Shown: piece after piece, positions 1 to 9,025 of the stretch
Position numbering within the stretch: position 1 is the stretch's first letter
How the letters are laid out: each line of letters begins with the position of its first letter
Source: Burkholderiaceae bacterium
Lineage (GTDB): Bacteria; Pseudomonadota; Gammaproteobacteria; Burkholderiales; Burkholderiaceae_C
Reading direction: 5' to 3'
NCBI GenBank assembly: GCA_017992055.1
Contig: JAGOPK010000011.1
Span: 62,001-126,000 of the forward strand
Length of the DNA: 64,000 bases
Made by a program: the position numbers and the translations under genes
The notes under the pieces: generated by a model
The model's database searches: none
What the model was told of the DNA's origin: nothing
What the model saw: only the letters and a program-made list of their open reading frames with translations

Positions 1-2
1 AG

Positions 3-239
3 GACATGCCACGCTCGCTGGCCGCCTGCATGGACGAGGTGGTGGCCAACCTGGACCAGGTGGCCAACGAGCAGAGCGGCGAGACGCGGCGCCGCGCCGG
101 CCGGCTGCGCGCCGACCTGCAGTTCGGCCGCATCGACGAGATCCTGGCCACCGGCCTGCATGCCTTCCTGACCCTGTACCTGGACCGCATCAACGACATC
201 GGCGGCGGCATCAGCCGCGACTTCCTGATGCCGGCTTGA
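3..239 (+). CDS. alpha-E domain protein, C-terminal end (cut by window start)
   Basis: The last 78 codons of a gene that begins before the window. The pattern PRSL near the cut, a helical stretch ending in RAGRLRADL, then IDEILATGLHAFL and a closing LDRINDIGGGI is the usual C-terminus of the alpha-E (DUF403) family. These all-helical proteins of unknown activity are normally encoded beside permuted ATP-grasp and transglutaminase genes, and that is the context here. A second alpha-E module is fused to the ATP-grasp gene at 3958-6678, so the locus carries two. The N-terminus cannot be seen, so it is not known whether this copy stands alone or is itself fused to an ATP-grasp domain. Confidence 0.8.
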   Translation, partial: DMPRSLAACMDEVVANLDQVANEQSGETRRRAGRLRADLQFGRIDEILATGLHAFLTLYLDRINDIGGGISRDFLMPA

Positions 240-240
240 T

Positions 241-316
241 GGCCCACCCCCGTTGCGGCTGCGCCGCTCCCCCTCAAGGGGGCGCCGCCTGCGGACCGGC
301 GGAGCCGGATCCGCGG
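241..316. repeat. GC-rich multi-hairpin intergenic element
   Basis: The gap between the alpha-E gene and the transglutaminase/DUF2126 gene holds a C-rich block, a CCCCC-TCAA-GGGGG hairpin and a second near-palindrome (GGACCGGC / GCCGGATCC with one bulged base). I recognise this type of element from memory as a dispersed intergenic repeat of Burkholderiales genomes. No second full copy was noticed in the window. It may act as a processing or termination element, but there is no T-tract. Confidence 0.45.
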
Positions 317-388
317 CGACTGCTTGGTTCCGTCATGCGCCATGCGCACCATCGCGCCATCTGATATGACTCTGAATCGAGGTTTGCT

Positions 389-3300
389 GTGTCCATCCAT
401 GTCGCGCTGAACCACGTCACGCACTACCGCTACGACCGGCGCGTGAACCTGTCGCCGCAGGTCGTGCGCCTGCGTCCGGCACCGCACTGCCGCACCCACA
501 TCCTCAGCTACTCGCTGAAGGTCGAGCCGGCCGGGCATTTCATCAACTGGCAGCAGGACCCGTTCTCGAACTACAACGCGCGCCTGGTCTTTCCCGAGCC
601 GACCACCGAGTTCAAGGTCACCGTCGACCTGGTGGCCGAGATGTCGGTCTACAACCCGTTCGACTTCTTCCTCGAACCCGAGGCCGAGAACTTTCCGTTC
701 ACCTACAGCGAGGCGCTGCAGCAGGAGCTGGCGCCCTATCTGGCGGTGGAGCCGGCCACGCCGGCGCTGGCCACCTTTCTGGCCAGCATCGACCGCAAGC
801 CCCGGCGCAGCATCGACCTGCTGGTGGGCCTGAACCAGCGGCTGCAGAACGACATCCGCTACCTGATCCGCATGGAGCCGGGCGTGCAGACGCCCGAGCA
901 GACCCTGACCCTGGCCAGCGGCTCCTGCCGCGACACCGGCTGGCTGCTGGTCAACGCGCTGCGCCACCTGGGCCTGGCGGCGCGCTTCGTCTCCGGCTAC
1001 CTGATCCAGCTCAAGCCCGACGTCAAGGCGCTGGACGGCCCCAGCGGCACCGAGGTCGACTTCACCGACCTGCATGCCTGGTGCGAGGTGTTCCTGCCCG
1101 GCGCCGGCTGGATCGGCCTGGACCCCACCTCGGGCCTGTTGGCCGGCGAGGGCCACATCCCGGTGGCCTGCACGCCCACGCCGGGCAGCGCGGCGCCGAT
1201 CAGCGGCGCGGTCGACGAGTGCGAGGTCGAGTTCGAGCACCGCATGCAGATCACGCGCATCTGGGAATCGCCGCGCGTGACCCAGCCCTACACCGAGGAG
1301 CAGTGGCAGCAGGTGCTGGCCCTGGGCGAGGCGGTGGACCGCCAGCTGCTGGCCGGCGACGTGCGGCTGACCATGGGCGGCGAGCCCACCTTCGTCAGCG
1401 TGGACGACCGCGACGGCGCCGAATGGAACACCGACGCCCTGGGTCCGACCAAGCGCATGCTGGCCCAGGACCTGACGCACAAGCTGCGCGCCCACTATGC
1501 CGACGGCGGCTTCCTGCACTTCGGCCAGGGCAAGTGGTATCCGGGCGAGCAGCTGCCGCGCTGGGCCCTGAGCATCTGCTGGCGCCACGACGGCCAGGCC
1601 TGCTGGCACGACCCGTCGCTGTTCGCCGACGAGCGCGAGCCCTCGCACTACACCAGCGCCGATGCCCAGGCCTTCATGGCCGCGCTGACGCGGCGCCTGG
1701 GCGTGGGCGACCAGCATGTGCAGCCCGGCTACGAGGACACCTGGTACTACCTGTGGCGCGAGCGCCGCCTGCCGGTGAATGTCGATCCGCTGAAGTCGCG
1801 GCTGGACGACGAGATGGAGCGCGTGCGCCTGCGCCGCATCTTCGACCAGGGCCTGGACCATGTCACCGGCTATGCGCTGCCGTTGCGCAAGGCCGAGGGC
1901 GGCGCGGCCCTGGCCGGCGCGCGCTGGGAGACCGGGCCCTGGTTCTTCCGCGACGAGCGCATGTACCTGTACCCCGGCGATTCGCCGATGGGCTACCGCC
2001 TGCCGCTGGACTCGCTGCCCTGGGTCAGTGCCACCGAATACCCGTACCACATCGAGCACGACCCGTTTGCGCCGCGCGATGCGCTGCCGGCGGCGGCGCA
2101 GATCCGCAGCCAGTTCGCGGCCACGCAGGACGCGGCCCTGGGCTATGCGGCGCACCAGGCCGGTGGCGGCTTTGCCGAAGGCGGCACGGTGGCGGTGCAG
2201 GGCCAGGGCGCTTGGCCGGCGCCCGGCCAGGCGCTGGGCGACGGCCTGATGGGCGGGGGCACGGGCCCCGGCGGTGCCCAGGTGGGGGAGGGCAGTCCGG
2301 CCAGCCGCGCCGCGCCGGCCTCGGGCCTGCAGGCCGCGGCGCTGACCCAGGTGCCGGCGCGCCACGAATCGGCGCACTGGATCGTGCGCACGGCCCTGGT
2401 GGTCGAGGTGCGTGACCCGTCGCGTGCCAACGGCCCCAAGGTCGAGGCGGCGATCCAGGCCAAGGGCGAGACCCGCGGCGTGCTCTACGTCTTCATGCCG
2501 CCGCTGCAGCGCCTGGAAGACTATCTGGAGCTGCTGGCCGCGGTGGAGGCCACGGCCGCCGAGCGCGGCGTGAAGATCGTGCTGGAGGGCTATCCGCCGC
2601 CGCGCGATCCGCGGCTGAAAATCCTGCAGGTCACGCCCGACCCCGGCGTGATCGAGGTCAACATCCACCCGGCGCACAACTGGGCCGAGGTGGTCGAGCA
2701 CACCGAGTTCCTCTACGACGCGGCCTGGCGCACGCGCCTGTCCAGCGAGAAGTTCATGCTCGACGGCCGCCACACCGGCACCGGCGGCGGCAACCATGTG
2801 GTGCTGGGCGGCGCGCGGCCTGAGGATTCGCCGTTCCTGCGCCGGCCCGACCTGCTGGCCTCGCTGCTCAGCTGCTGGCACAACCATCCCAGCCTGAGCT
2901 ATTTGTTCAGCGGCCTGTTCATCGGCCCCACCAGCCAGGCGCCACGCGTCGACGAGGCGCGCAACGACCAGCTCTACGAGCTGGAGATCGCCATCGCCGA
3001 GATCGAGCGCAACCGCCAGGTCTATGGCCAGGACATGCCGCCCTGGCTGGTCGACCGCACGCTGCGCAACATCCTGGTCGACGTCACCGGCAACACCCAC
3101 CGCAGCGAGTTCTGCATCGACAAGCTGTATTCGCCCGATTCGGCCACCGGACGGCTGGGCCTGCTGGAGCTGCGCGCCTTCGAGATGCCGCCGCATGCGC
3201 GCATGAGCGTGGTGCAGCAGCTGCTGCTGCGCGCCCTGGTGGCGCGCTTCTGGCACCGGCCTGCGCGCCAGCCGCTGGTGCGCTGGGGTACGGCCCTGCA

Positions 3301-3961
3301 CGACCGCATGCTGCTGCCCAGCTTCCTGTGGATGGATTTCGAGGACCTGCTGGCCGAGCTGCGCGACGAGGGCCACGACTTCCGGCCCGAATGGTTTGCG
3401 CCGCACTTCGAGTTCCGCTTTCCCAAGGTGGGCGAGCAGACCGTGCGTGGCGTGCACCTGCAGCTGCGCCATGCGCTGGAGCCCTGGCATGTGATGGGCG
3501 AGGAAGGCTCGGCCGGCGGCACCGTGCGCTATGTCGATTCGTCGGTGGAGCGCATCGAGCTCAGGGTCTCGGGCTTCACCGATCCGCGCCATGTGGTCAC
3601 GGTCAACGGCGTCAGCGTGCCGCTGCAGCCCACCGGCGCGGCCGGTGACTACGTCTGCGGCATCCGCTACCGCGCCTGGCAGCCGCCCAGCGCCCTGCAC
3701 CCGACCATCGGCGTGGACGCGCCGCTGACCTTCGACCTGGTGGACCGCTGGAGCCAGCGCTCGCTGGGCGGCTGCCAGTACCACGTGGCGCATCCGGGCG
3801 GGCGCAACTACGCCACCTTCCCGGTCAATGCCTACGAGGCCGAGAGCCGGCGCCTGGCGCGCTTCTTCACCATCGGCCACACGCCGGGCCGGCTGTCGCC
3901 GCGGCCGGCCCAGGCCAGCGCCGAGTTCCCGTTCACGCTGGACCTGCGCACCGCGGGATGA
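389..3961 (+). CDS. transglutaminase-like / DUF2126 putative amidoligase fusion
   Basis: A 1190-residue cytoplasmic protein (no signal peptide) starting at GTG. Residues 1-100 match the bacterial transglutaminase N-terminal beta domain. Residues about 150-260 form a transglutaminase core with a complete triad: Cys180 (GSCRDTGW), His229 (DLHAW) and Asp245 (LDPTS). The remaining ~850 residues are the DUF2126 region, which Pfam describes as a putative amidoligase. The fusion is the normal architecture of the family, and length and motifs look intact. Its stop overlaps the start of the ATP-grasp/alpha-E gene (ATGA at 3958), so the two are translationally coupled. Family context suggests formation or cleavage of amide or isopeptide bonds on peptides or proteins, but no member is known to me with a proven substrate. 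Confidence 0.85.
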   Translation: MSIHVALNHVTHYRYDRRVNLSPQVVRLRPAPHCRTHILSYSLKVEPAGHFINWQQDPFSNYNARLVFPEPTTEFKVTVDLVAEMSVYNPFDFFLEPEAENFPFTYSEALQQELAPYLAVEPATPALATFLASIDRKPRRSIDLLVGLNQRLQNDIRYLIRMEPGVQTPEQTLTLASGSCRDTGWLLVNALRHLGLAARFVSGYLIQLKPDVKALDGPSGTEVDFTDLHAWCEVFLPGAGWIGLDPTSGLLAGEGHIPVACTPTPGSAAPISGAVDECEVEFEHRMQITRIWESPRVTQPYTEEQWQQVLALGEAVDRQLLAGDVRLTMGGEPTFVSVDDRDGAEWNTDALGPTKRMLAQDLTHKLRAHYADGGFLHFGQGKWYPGEQLPRWALSICWRHDGQACWHDPSLFADEREPSHYTSADAQAFMAALTRRLGVGDQHVQPGYEDTWYYLWRERRLPVNVDPLKSRLDDEMERVRLRRIFDQGLDHVTGYALPLRKAEGGAALAGARWETGPWFFRDERMYLYPGDSPMGYRLPLDSLPWVSATEYPYHIEHDPFAPRDALPAAAQIRSQFAATQDAALGYAAHQAGGGFAEGGTVAVQGQGAWPAPGQALGDGLMGGGTGPGGAQVGEGSPASRAAPASGLQAAALTQVPARHESAHWIVRTALVVEVRDPSRANGPKVEAAIQAKGETRGVLYVFMPPLQRLEDYLELLAAVEATAAERGVKIVLEGYPPPRDPRLKILQVTPDPGVIEVNIHPAHNWAEVVEHTEFLYDAAWRTRLSSEKFMLDGRHTGTGGGNHVVLGGARPEDSPFLRRPDLLASLLSCWHNHPSLSYLFSGLFIGPTSQAPRVDEARNDQLYELEIAIAEIERNRQVYGQDMPPWLVDRTLRNILVDVTGNTHRSEFCIDKLYSPDSATGRLGLLELRAFEMPPHARMSVVQQLLLRALVARFWHRPARQPLVRWGTALHDRMLLPSFLWMDFEDLLAELRDEGHDFRPEWFAPHFEFRFPKVGEQTVRGVHLQLRHALEPWHVMGEEGSAGGTVRYVDSSVERIELRVSGFTDPRHVVTVNGVSVPLQPTGAAGDYVCGIRYRAWQPPSALHPTIGVDAPLTFDLVDRWSQRSLGGCQYHVAHPGGRNYATFPVNAYEAESRRLARFFTIGHTPGRLSPRPAQASAEFPFTLDLRTAG

Positions 3962-6678
3962 CGCCGAGCCGGCCGCGGCGGCCGGCAGGGCATGATCGCG
4001 ACATGTCCTGGTCGCCGCTGTCCCCGCCTTCCGTGAACCCTGCGCAGATGTCGCTGGGCGGCTCGGGCTTTGCCGAGGGCGCGCCCTATGTGCGCCGCGC
4101 CAGCGCCGGGGCCTGGGACGAGTGGCGCGCCGCCGCCCCGGGCCAGATGGCCAGCGGCGCAGCGCCGCACTGGCGCGAGTTCTTCGACACCCTGGGCCCC
4201 AGCGGCTGGGCCGACCTGGCCGCGCGGGCGCAGCGCATGCGCCACCGCGTGCAGGAGGACGGCGCCACCTACAACGTCTATGCCGACGGCCAGGAGGCGG
4301 CCACGCGGCCCTGGCCGCTGGAGCTGCTGCCCTTCATCGTGCCGCCCGACGACTGGGCGCGGATCGAGCAGGGCGTGCAGCAGCGTGCGCGCCTGTTCGA
4401 GGCCACCATGGCCGACCTCTACGGCGCCCAGACCCTGCTGCGCGATGCGCTGCTGCCGGCCTCGCTGGTGTTCGCCCATCCGCAGTACCTGCGCGCGGTG
4501 CATGGCCTCAGGCCGGCCGGCGGGCGCTTTCTGCATGTGCTGGCCTTCGACCTGAAGCGCCGGCCCGACGGCCAGTTCCGCGTGCTGGCGCAGCGCCTGC
4601 AGGCGCCGTCGGGCCTGGGCTATCTGCTGGAAAACCGCCTGGTCGCCGGGCCGCAGTTCCAGGAGCAGTTCGCCGCCCTCAAGGTGCAGCGCATCGCCGC
4701 GGGCTTTCGCGCCCTGCTCGACGGCCTGCTGCGCGCCAGCCCGGCCGGCGCGCGCAGCCGCATCGTGCTGTTGACGCCTGGGCCGCTGAACGAGACCTTC
4801 TTCGAGCAGGCCTTCCTGGCCCGCTACCTGGGCGTGACCCTGGTCGAGGGCAGCGACCTGACGGTGCGCGCCCAGCGCCTGTACCTGAAGACCCTGCACG
4901 GCCTGGAACAGGTGCATGTGGTGCTGCGCCGCGTCGACGACGAGTTCGTCGATCCGCTGGAGCTGCGCGCCGATTCGGCGCTCGGCGTGCCCGGCCTGCT
5001 GCAGGCGCTGCGCGCCGGCCATGTGGTGATGGCCAACATGCCCGGTGCCGGCGTGCTGGAAAGCCCGGGCCTGGCCGCCTTCTGGCCTGGCGTGTCCAAG
5101 GCCTTGCTGGGCGAGGAGTTGCTGCTGCCGGCCTCCACCAGCTGGTGGTGCGGCGAAGGCGCGGTGTGGGCCGAGCAGCGCGCCAAACTGGTCGACTATG
5201 TGGTGGCGCCGACATTTCCCGACGGCGGTTTCGGCCCCCAGGTGGCGGCGGTGCTGCCGGCCGAGGAGCGCGAGCGCCTGGCCGCACGCATCGACGCCGA
5301 TCCGGCCGCCTATACGCTGCAGGCGCGCGTGCGCCTGTCCGAGACGCCGGTGTGGGCCGAGGGCGCGCTGCAGCCGCGGGCGGCGGTGCTGCGCGTGTTT
5401 GCGCTGTCCGACGGCAGCGGCGGCTGGCGCGTGCTGCCCGGTGGCCTGACCCGCGTGGCCGCGGCCGGCGACGGCAGCGCCGGCCGTGATCCCTGGCTCA
5501 GCATGCAGCATGGCAGCGCCAGCGTGGACACCTGGGTCATCACCGGCGAGGCGGTGGACCCGCTGACCCTGCTGCCTCCGCCGCTGACCGCCGAAGACCT
5601 GCGCAATGCCCACCGCAGCGTCACCAGCCGCGCCGCCGAGAACCTGTTCTGGCTGGGCCGCTACACCGAGCGCGCCGAAAACGCCGCCCGCCTGGTGCGC
5701 CTGGTGCTGGAGCAACTGCCCGAGGCCAGTCCCGAGGTGCTGTCGCTGCTGGGCGACCTGGCCCAGCGCCATGGCCTGGTGCCACCGGGCACGCCGGGGC
5801 CGCTGCTGGCGCCGCGCCAGTTCCGGCGTGCGCTGGTGCAGGGCCTGCGCGCCGGCGTGCACAGCAGCGGCCCGGGCGAAGCGCCGGCGGCCACGGCCAG
5901 CGTCGGCGACAGCCTGCGCCGGCTGCGCGGCTGTGCCCAGGCGCTGCGCGAGCGCCTGTCGCCCGAGCACTGGAAGCTGATCCACGAGGTCGACCAGCAT
6001 TTCGAGCAGCACCTCGACGACGTGCTGGCCGAGGACGACGGCCCGGCGCGGCTGTCCGACGTGCTGGGCGTGCTGGGCCGCGCCACCACCCACCTGGCGG
6101 CCATCACCGGCGCCCAGACCGACCGCATGACGCGCGACGACGGCTGGCGCCTGCTCAGCGTGGGCCGGCAGATCGAGCGCCTGGACATGCTGGCCCATGC
6201 CCTGGCCCTGGGCGTGCAGCAGCGCGTGCACGAGGCCGACGACGGCTTTGCGCTGTTGCTGGGCCTGTTCGACAGCCTGATCACCTACCGCGCCCAGTTC
6301 CAGGCCCGGCGCGAGCTGCTGCCGCTGCTGCACCTGGTGGTGGCCGACACCGACAACCCGCGCTCGCTGGCCTGGGTGGCGCGCACCATGCGCGACCGGC
6401 TGCGCAAGCTGGCCCGGCATGATCCGGCCTGGGCCGACAGCGTCACCGCCGCACTGCCGCGGCCCGAGGACTGGGACCTGGCCGCGCTGGCCCAGGTGGG
6501 CGGCGAGGCCGCTGCCGAGACCGGTGCCGAGACCGGTGCCGGTGGCGACGCCGCGGCGCACCAGGCCCTGGTGGAGGCCTTGCAGCAATGCAGCCGCAGC
6601 GCCTGGCAGCTGTCCGACGAGATCGGCCGCCAGCTGTTCGTGCATGTCGGCTCGGCCGACCGCTGGGTGTGGCAATGA
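3958..6678 (+). CDS. circularly permuted ATP-grasp / alpha-E fusion protein
   Basis: A 906-residue protein. The first ~480 residues resemble the circularly permuted ATP-grasp domain (DUF404/DUF407), which is often a separate gene. From about residue 555 (SRAAENLFWLGRYTERAENA) to residue 870 an alpha-E domain follows. It is predicted to be an ATP-dependent carboxylate-amine ligase with a helical partner domain. Start and stop both overlap neighbours by four bases (ATGA at 3958 and 6675), making one operon with the two transglutaminases. Near the C-terminus a 12-base tandem duplication encodes AETGAETGAGG just before the last helices. The first ATG is chosen because of the overlap; an alternative is the Met at about 4003. 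Confidence 0.85.
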   Translation: MTPSRPRRPAGHDRDMSWSPLSPPSVNPAQMSLGGSGFAEGAPYVRRASAGAWDEWRAAAPGQMASGAAPHWREFFDTLGPSGWADLAARAQRMRHRVQEDGATYNVYADGQEAATRPWPLELLPFIVPPDDWARIEQGVQQRARLFEATMADLYGAQTLLRDALLPASLVFAHPQYLRAVHGLRPAGGRFLHVLAFDLKRRPDGQFRVLAQRLQAPSGLGYLLENRLVAGPQFQEQFAALKVQRIAAGFRALLDGLLRASPAGARSRIVLLTPGPLNETFFEQAFLARYLGVTLVEGSDLTVRAQRLYLKTLHGLEQVHVVLRRVDDEFVDPLELRADSALGVPGLLQALRAGHVVMANMPGAGVLESPGLAAFWPGVSKALLGEELLLPASTSWWCGEGAVWAEQRAKLVDYVVAPTFPDGGFGPQVAAVLPAEERERLAARIDADPAAYTLQARVRLSETPVWAEGALQPRAAVLRVFALSDGSGGWRVLPGGLTRVAAAGDGSAGRDPWLSMQHGSASVDTWVITGEAVDPLTLLPPPLTAEDLRNAHRSVTSRAAENLFWLGRYTERAENAARLVRLVLEQLPEASPEVLSLLGDLAQRHGLVPPGTPGPLLAPRQFRRALVQGLRAGVHSSGPGEAPAATASVGDSLRRLRGCAQALRERLSPEHWKLIHEVDQHFEQHLDDVLAEDDGPARLSDVLGVLGRATTHLAAITGAQTDRMTRDDGWRLLSVGRQIERLDMLAHALALGVQQRVHEADDGFALLLGLFDSLITYRAQFQARRELLPLLHLVVADTDNPRSLAWVARTMRDRLRKLARHDPAWADSVTAALPRPEDWDLAALAQVGGEAAAETGAETGAGGDAAAHQALVEALQQCSRSAWQLSDEIGRQLFVHVGSADRWVWQ

Positions 6679-7613
6679 ACCCCGGCGAATCCGTGGCCTG
6701 GCGCCGGCTGTCGGTGCGCCACGACACCCGCTACCGCTACGACACGCCGGTGGAGGTGGCGCACCACAGCGCCCACCTGCGCCCGCGCGACACCGACTGG
6801 CAGCAGGTGCACGACTGGAGCCTGCACATCGACCCGCTGCCCGACGGCGGCGTGCAGCAAAGCCTGGACGCCTTCGGCAACTGGCGCCACGGCTTCGGCC
6901 ATGCCCAGGTGCACGAGACGCTGCAGGTCAGCTCGCGCTTCGAGGTCGACGTGGCCGTGCTGCCGACGCTGCAGCCCGAGCACAGCCCGCCCTGGGAGCA
7001 GGTGGCGCAGGCGTTGCGCTTTGCTGCCGGCGTGCAGCAGCCCGAGGCCGTGGCCTTTGTGCTGCCGTCGCGCTTTGTGCCGCACGATGCGCGGCTGGCG
7101 GCCCATGGCGCCGATCTGTTCAAGCCCGGCCGGCCGCTGCTGGACCTGGCCGTGGCCCTGATGCAGCGGGTGCACCAGCGCATGCGCTACCGCCCCCAAT
7201 CCACCCAGGTGGGCACCGATGCGGTGCAGGCCCTGCTGCTGGGCCAGGGCGTGTGCCAGGACTTCGCCCACCTGATGATCGGCGTGCTGCGCGCCCATGG
7301 CCTGGCTGCGCGCTATGTCAGCGGTTACCTGCTGACCCAGCCGCCGGCGGGCCAGCCCCGCCTGGTGGGCGCCGATGCCAGCCATGCCTGGGTGGCCGTG
7401 TGGTGCCCGCTGCAGGGCTGGGTGGCCCTGGACCCGACCAATGCGCTGGCCGTCGGCGCCGACCATGTGACCCTGGCCTGGGGGCGCGACTATGCCGACG
7501 TGGCGCCGCTGCGCGGCGTGATCCGCGGCGGCGGCAGCGTGCCGCCCGAGGTGGCGGTGACCGTGGTGCCGGTCGGCGAGGCCGAAGACAGCGTGCTGGA
7601 CTTGCCGGCTTGA
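6675..7613 (+). CDS. transglutaminase family protein
   Basis: A 312-residue protein with the bacterial transglutaminase N-terminal domain (about 10-95) and a core with the full triad: Cys194 (GVCQDFAH), His237 (SHAW) and Asp253 (LDPTN). No signal peptide is visible. The start codon overlaps the stop of the ATP-grasp/alpha-E gene (ATGA), so it is the last gene of the operon. Homologues in this setting are thought to be cysteine proteases or amide-forming enzymes acting with the ATP-grasp protein; that function is inferred. An upstream in-frame Met near 6588 would lie inside the previous gene and is not favoured. Confidence 0.88.
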   Translation: MNPGESVAWRRLSVRHDTRYRYDTPVEVAHHSAHLRPRDTDWQQVHDWSLHIDPLPDGGVQQSLDAFGNWRHGFGHAQVHETLQVSSRFEVDVAVLPTLQPEHSPPWEQVAQALRFAAGVQQPEAVAFVLPSRFVPHDARLAAHGADLFKPGRPLLDLAVALMQRVHQRMRYRPQSTQVGTDAVQALLLGQGVCQDFAHLMIGVLRAHGLAARYVSGYLLTQPPAGQPRLVGADASHAWVAVWCPLQGWVALDPTNALAVGADHVTLAWGRDYADVAPLRGVIRGGGSVPPEVAVTVVPVGEAEDSVLDLPA

Positions 7614-7633
7614 ATCGGCCGGCCTGAAAAGCA

Positions 7634-7667
7634 ACACGGTGAGGCCGCTTGCGCGGGCTCACCGTGT
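7634..7667 (-). terminator. hairpin terminator between converging genes
   Basis: A perfect 10-base inverted repeat (ACACGGTGAG / CTCACCGTGT) lies between two converging genes. On the minus strand the stem is followed by TTGCTTTTC, a T-rich tail, so it best serves the repeat-protein gene read from 8095. It could also stop the transglutaminase operon from the other side, although the plus-strand tail is weak. Confidence 0.65.
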
Positions 7668-7714
7668 GGCTTGAAGTGCCGCCCGCGGTTGCGGACGGCC
7701 GACGCGAGCGTCGA

Positions 7715-8095
7715 TTACTTCTTGGCGGCCGGGCCCGAGCCCTCGCCCTTTTCCACCGTGCCGGCCTTGACGGCGGCGGCGGCTTCCTTCTTGACTTCGG
7801 CGCGGGCCTTCTCCGACTTGGCGCCGGCGGCCGGGTTGGTCTGGCCCGGGCCCTTCTCGATGGTGCCGGCCTTCTCGGCAGCAGCGGCTTCCTTCTTCAC
7901 GTCGGCGCGGGCCTTCTCGGACTTGGCACCGGCGGCGGGAGCGGTCGAGCCCTCGCCCTTCTCGACGGCGCCGGCCTTGACGGCGGCAGCGGCTTCCTTC
8001 TTGACTTCCGGACGGGTCTTGTCCTGGGCCAGGGCGGCCTGGCTGGCGAACACGGCGGCGACGACGGCCGACAGGGTGATCAGCGACTTCTTCAT
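7715..8095 (-). CDS. secreted Lys/Glu/Ala-rich protein with 35-residue repeats
   Basis: A 126-residue protein with a clear signal peptide (Met-Lys-Lys start, hydrophobic core, likely cleavage after ALAQ near residue 24). The mature part is two full copies and one shortened copy of a 35-residue repeat of the form VKKEAAAAxKAGxxEKG, then PAAGAKSEKA. It is predicted helical and highly charged, with no cysteine. The start is set by AGGAAG seven bases upstream; in-frame extension to 8200 would add a non-signal leader. I do not recognise a named family; similar proteins tend to be labelled TolA-like from composition only. It ends opposite the transglutaminase/ATP-grasp operon, and a role as its substrate is only a guess. 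Confidence 0.8.
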   Translation of the reverse strand: MKKSLITLSAVVAAVFASQAALAQDKTRPEVKKEAAAAVKAGAVEKGEGSTAPAAGAKSEKARADVKKEAAAAEKAGTIEKGPGQTNPAAGAKSEKARAEVKKEAAAAVKAGTVEKGEGSGPAAKK

Positions 8096-8159
8096 GGCAT
8101 CTTCCTCTTGCTGTGGGTTCAAACTGTGGACGGGCCACCGGAGCCGGGGAGCGCCCGGC

Positions 8160-8188
8160 GCGTTCTTTGCAACAACGGCGCAGAACGC
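8160..8188. promoter_or_regulatory. inverted repeat upstream of the repeat-protein gene
   Basis: Perfect 7-base arms GCGTTCT / AGAACGC separated by 15 bases lie 65-93 bases upstream of the start of the secreted repeat protein. It could be an operator or part of the leader. The rest of 8096-8373 shows nothing recognisable. Confidence 0.25.
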
Positions 8189-8373
8189 CTGGAGTTGCAA
8201 CGCCGCATCAGGCTTGGCCGTTGACGTCTGGACCCAGGGCCCGGACCAGCTTGGCTGCGTGTGCCCGGATTATGGCCAGGGTGGACCGGCGCGGCCCGGC
8301 CACGCCCGAGGGCCGGGCTCCGGTTGTCGCGTGCGGGCAACGGAGCCCGGGCCGGTGGCACCGGGCCCGGGCT

Positions 8374-9015
8374 TCAGAAGCGGTAGGCCAGGCCGGCCGA
8401 GTACACGATCGGACGGAAGTCGATGGTCGTCTGCAGCACCGTGGCGCCGCTGGCGACCAGATCGGACTCGACCTTCAGCGCGGCGACGCTGGCAAACAGG
8501 CCCCAGCGCGGCGACAGCGCATAGTCGATGCCGGCCTGCACGACCGGGCCCACCGAGTCGCTGAGGCTGACCTTCCAGCCGAAGGGATTGCGGATCTGCG
8601 TGAAGCGCGTGTAGTTGACGCCGGCGCCCACATAGGGCCGCCAGCGGTCGCCGGCCTGGCCGAAGTGGTAGTTCAGCAGCAGCGTGGGCGCGACGTTGCG
8701 CGAGCTCATGACCTCGCCCAGAAAGGCCACGCTGCCGGTGGCCTGGGCCTTGATCTTGGGCGGCACGCCCAGCACCAGTTCGAGGCCGATGTTCGGCCAC
8801 AGCTCGCGCTCGACGACGAAGATGGCGGTGCTGGCATCGCCGGTGGTGGCATCGGCGCCGGCGGGCAGGCCGACGCCGCTGATGCCGGTGGTGCGCGAAT
8901 GCGTGTCGTAGCGGGTCAGGCCCAGCTTGGCCACGTACTGGGCCTGGGCCGCGCCGGCGGCCAGCAGGGTGGCGAGCAGGGCCGCTGCGCGCAGGGACAG
9001 GGGAAGATGCTTCAT
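8374..9015 (-). CDS. ompW: OmpW family outer membrane protein
   Basis: A 213-residue beta-barrel precursor: signal peptide MKHLPLSLRAAALLATLLA through AQAQ (cleavage near 23), alternating strands, the OmpW-typical PYVGAGVNYTRF segment and a terminal Phe (AYRF). OmpW proteins form small hydrophobic channels in the outer membrane. The start is at MKHL, preceded by GAGGACAAGG; a Met eight codons earlier is less likely. It begins 10 bases after the GDSL lipoprotein gene and so is very probably its operon partner, which would fit uptake or handling of hydrophobic esters. The gene name is by family only. Confidence 0.85.
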   Translation of the reverse strand: MKHLPLSLRAAALLATLLAAGAAQAQYVAKLGLTRYDTHSRTTGISGVGLPAGADATTGDASTAIFVVERELWPNIGLELVLGVPPKIKAQATGSVAFLGEVMSSRNVAPTLLLNYHFGQAGDRWRPYVGAGVNYTRFTQIRNPFGWKVSLSDSVGPVVQAGIDYALSPRWGLFASVAALKVESDLVASGATVLQTTIDFRPIVYSAGLAYRF

Positions 9016-9025
9016 AGCCTTGTCC

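Noticed and set aside
3832..6675. 947-codon open frame antisense to the ATP-grasp/alpha-E gene
   Set aside because: Rich in His, Gln, Ala, Gly and Arg, no domain, no ribosome site; it mirrors the codon bias of the real gene.
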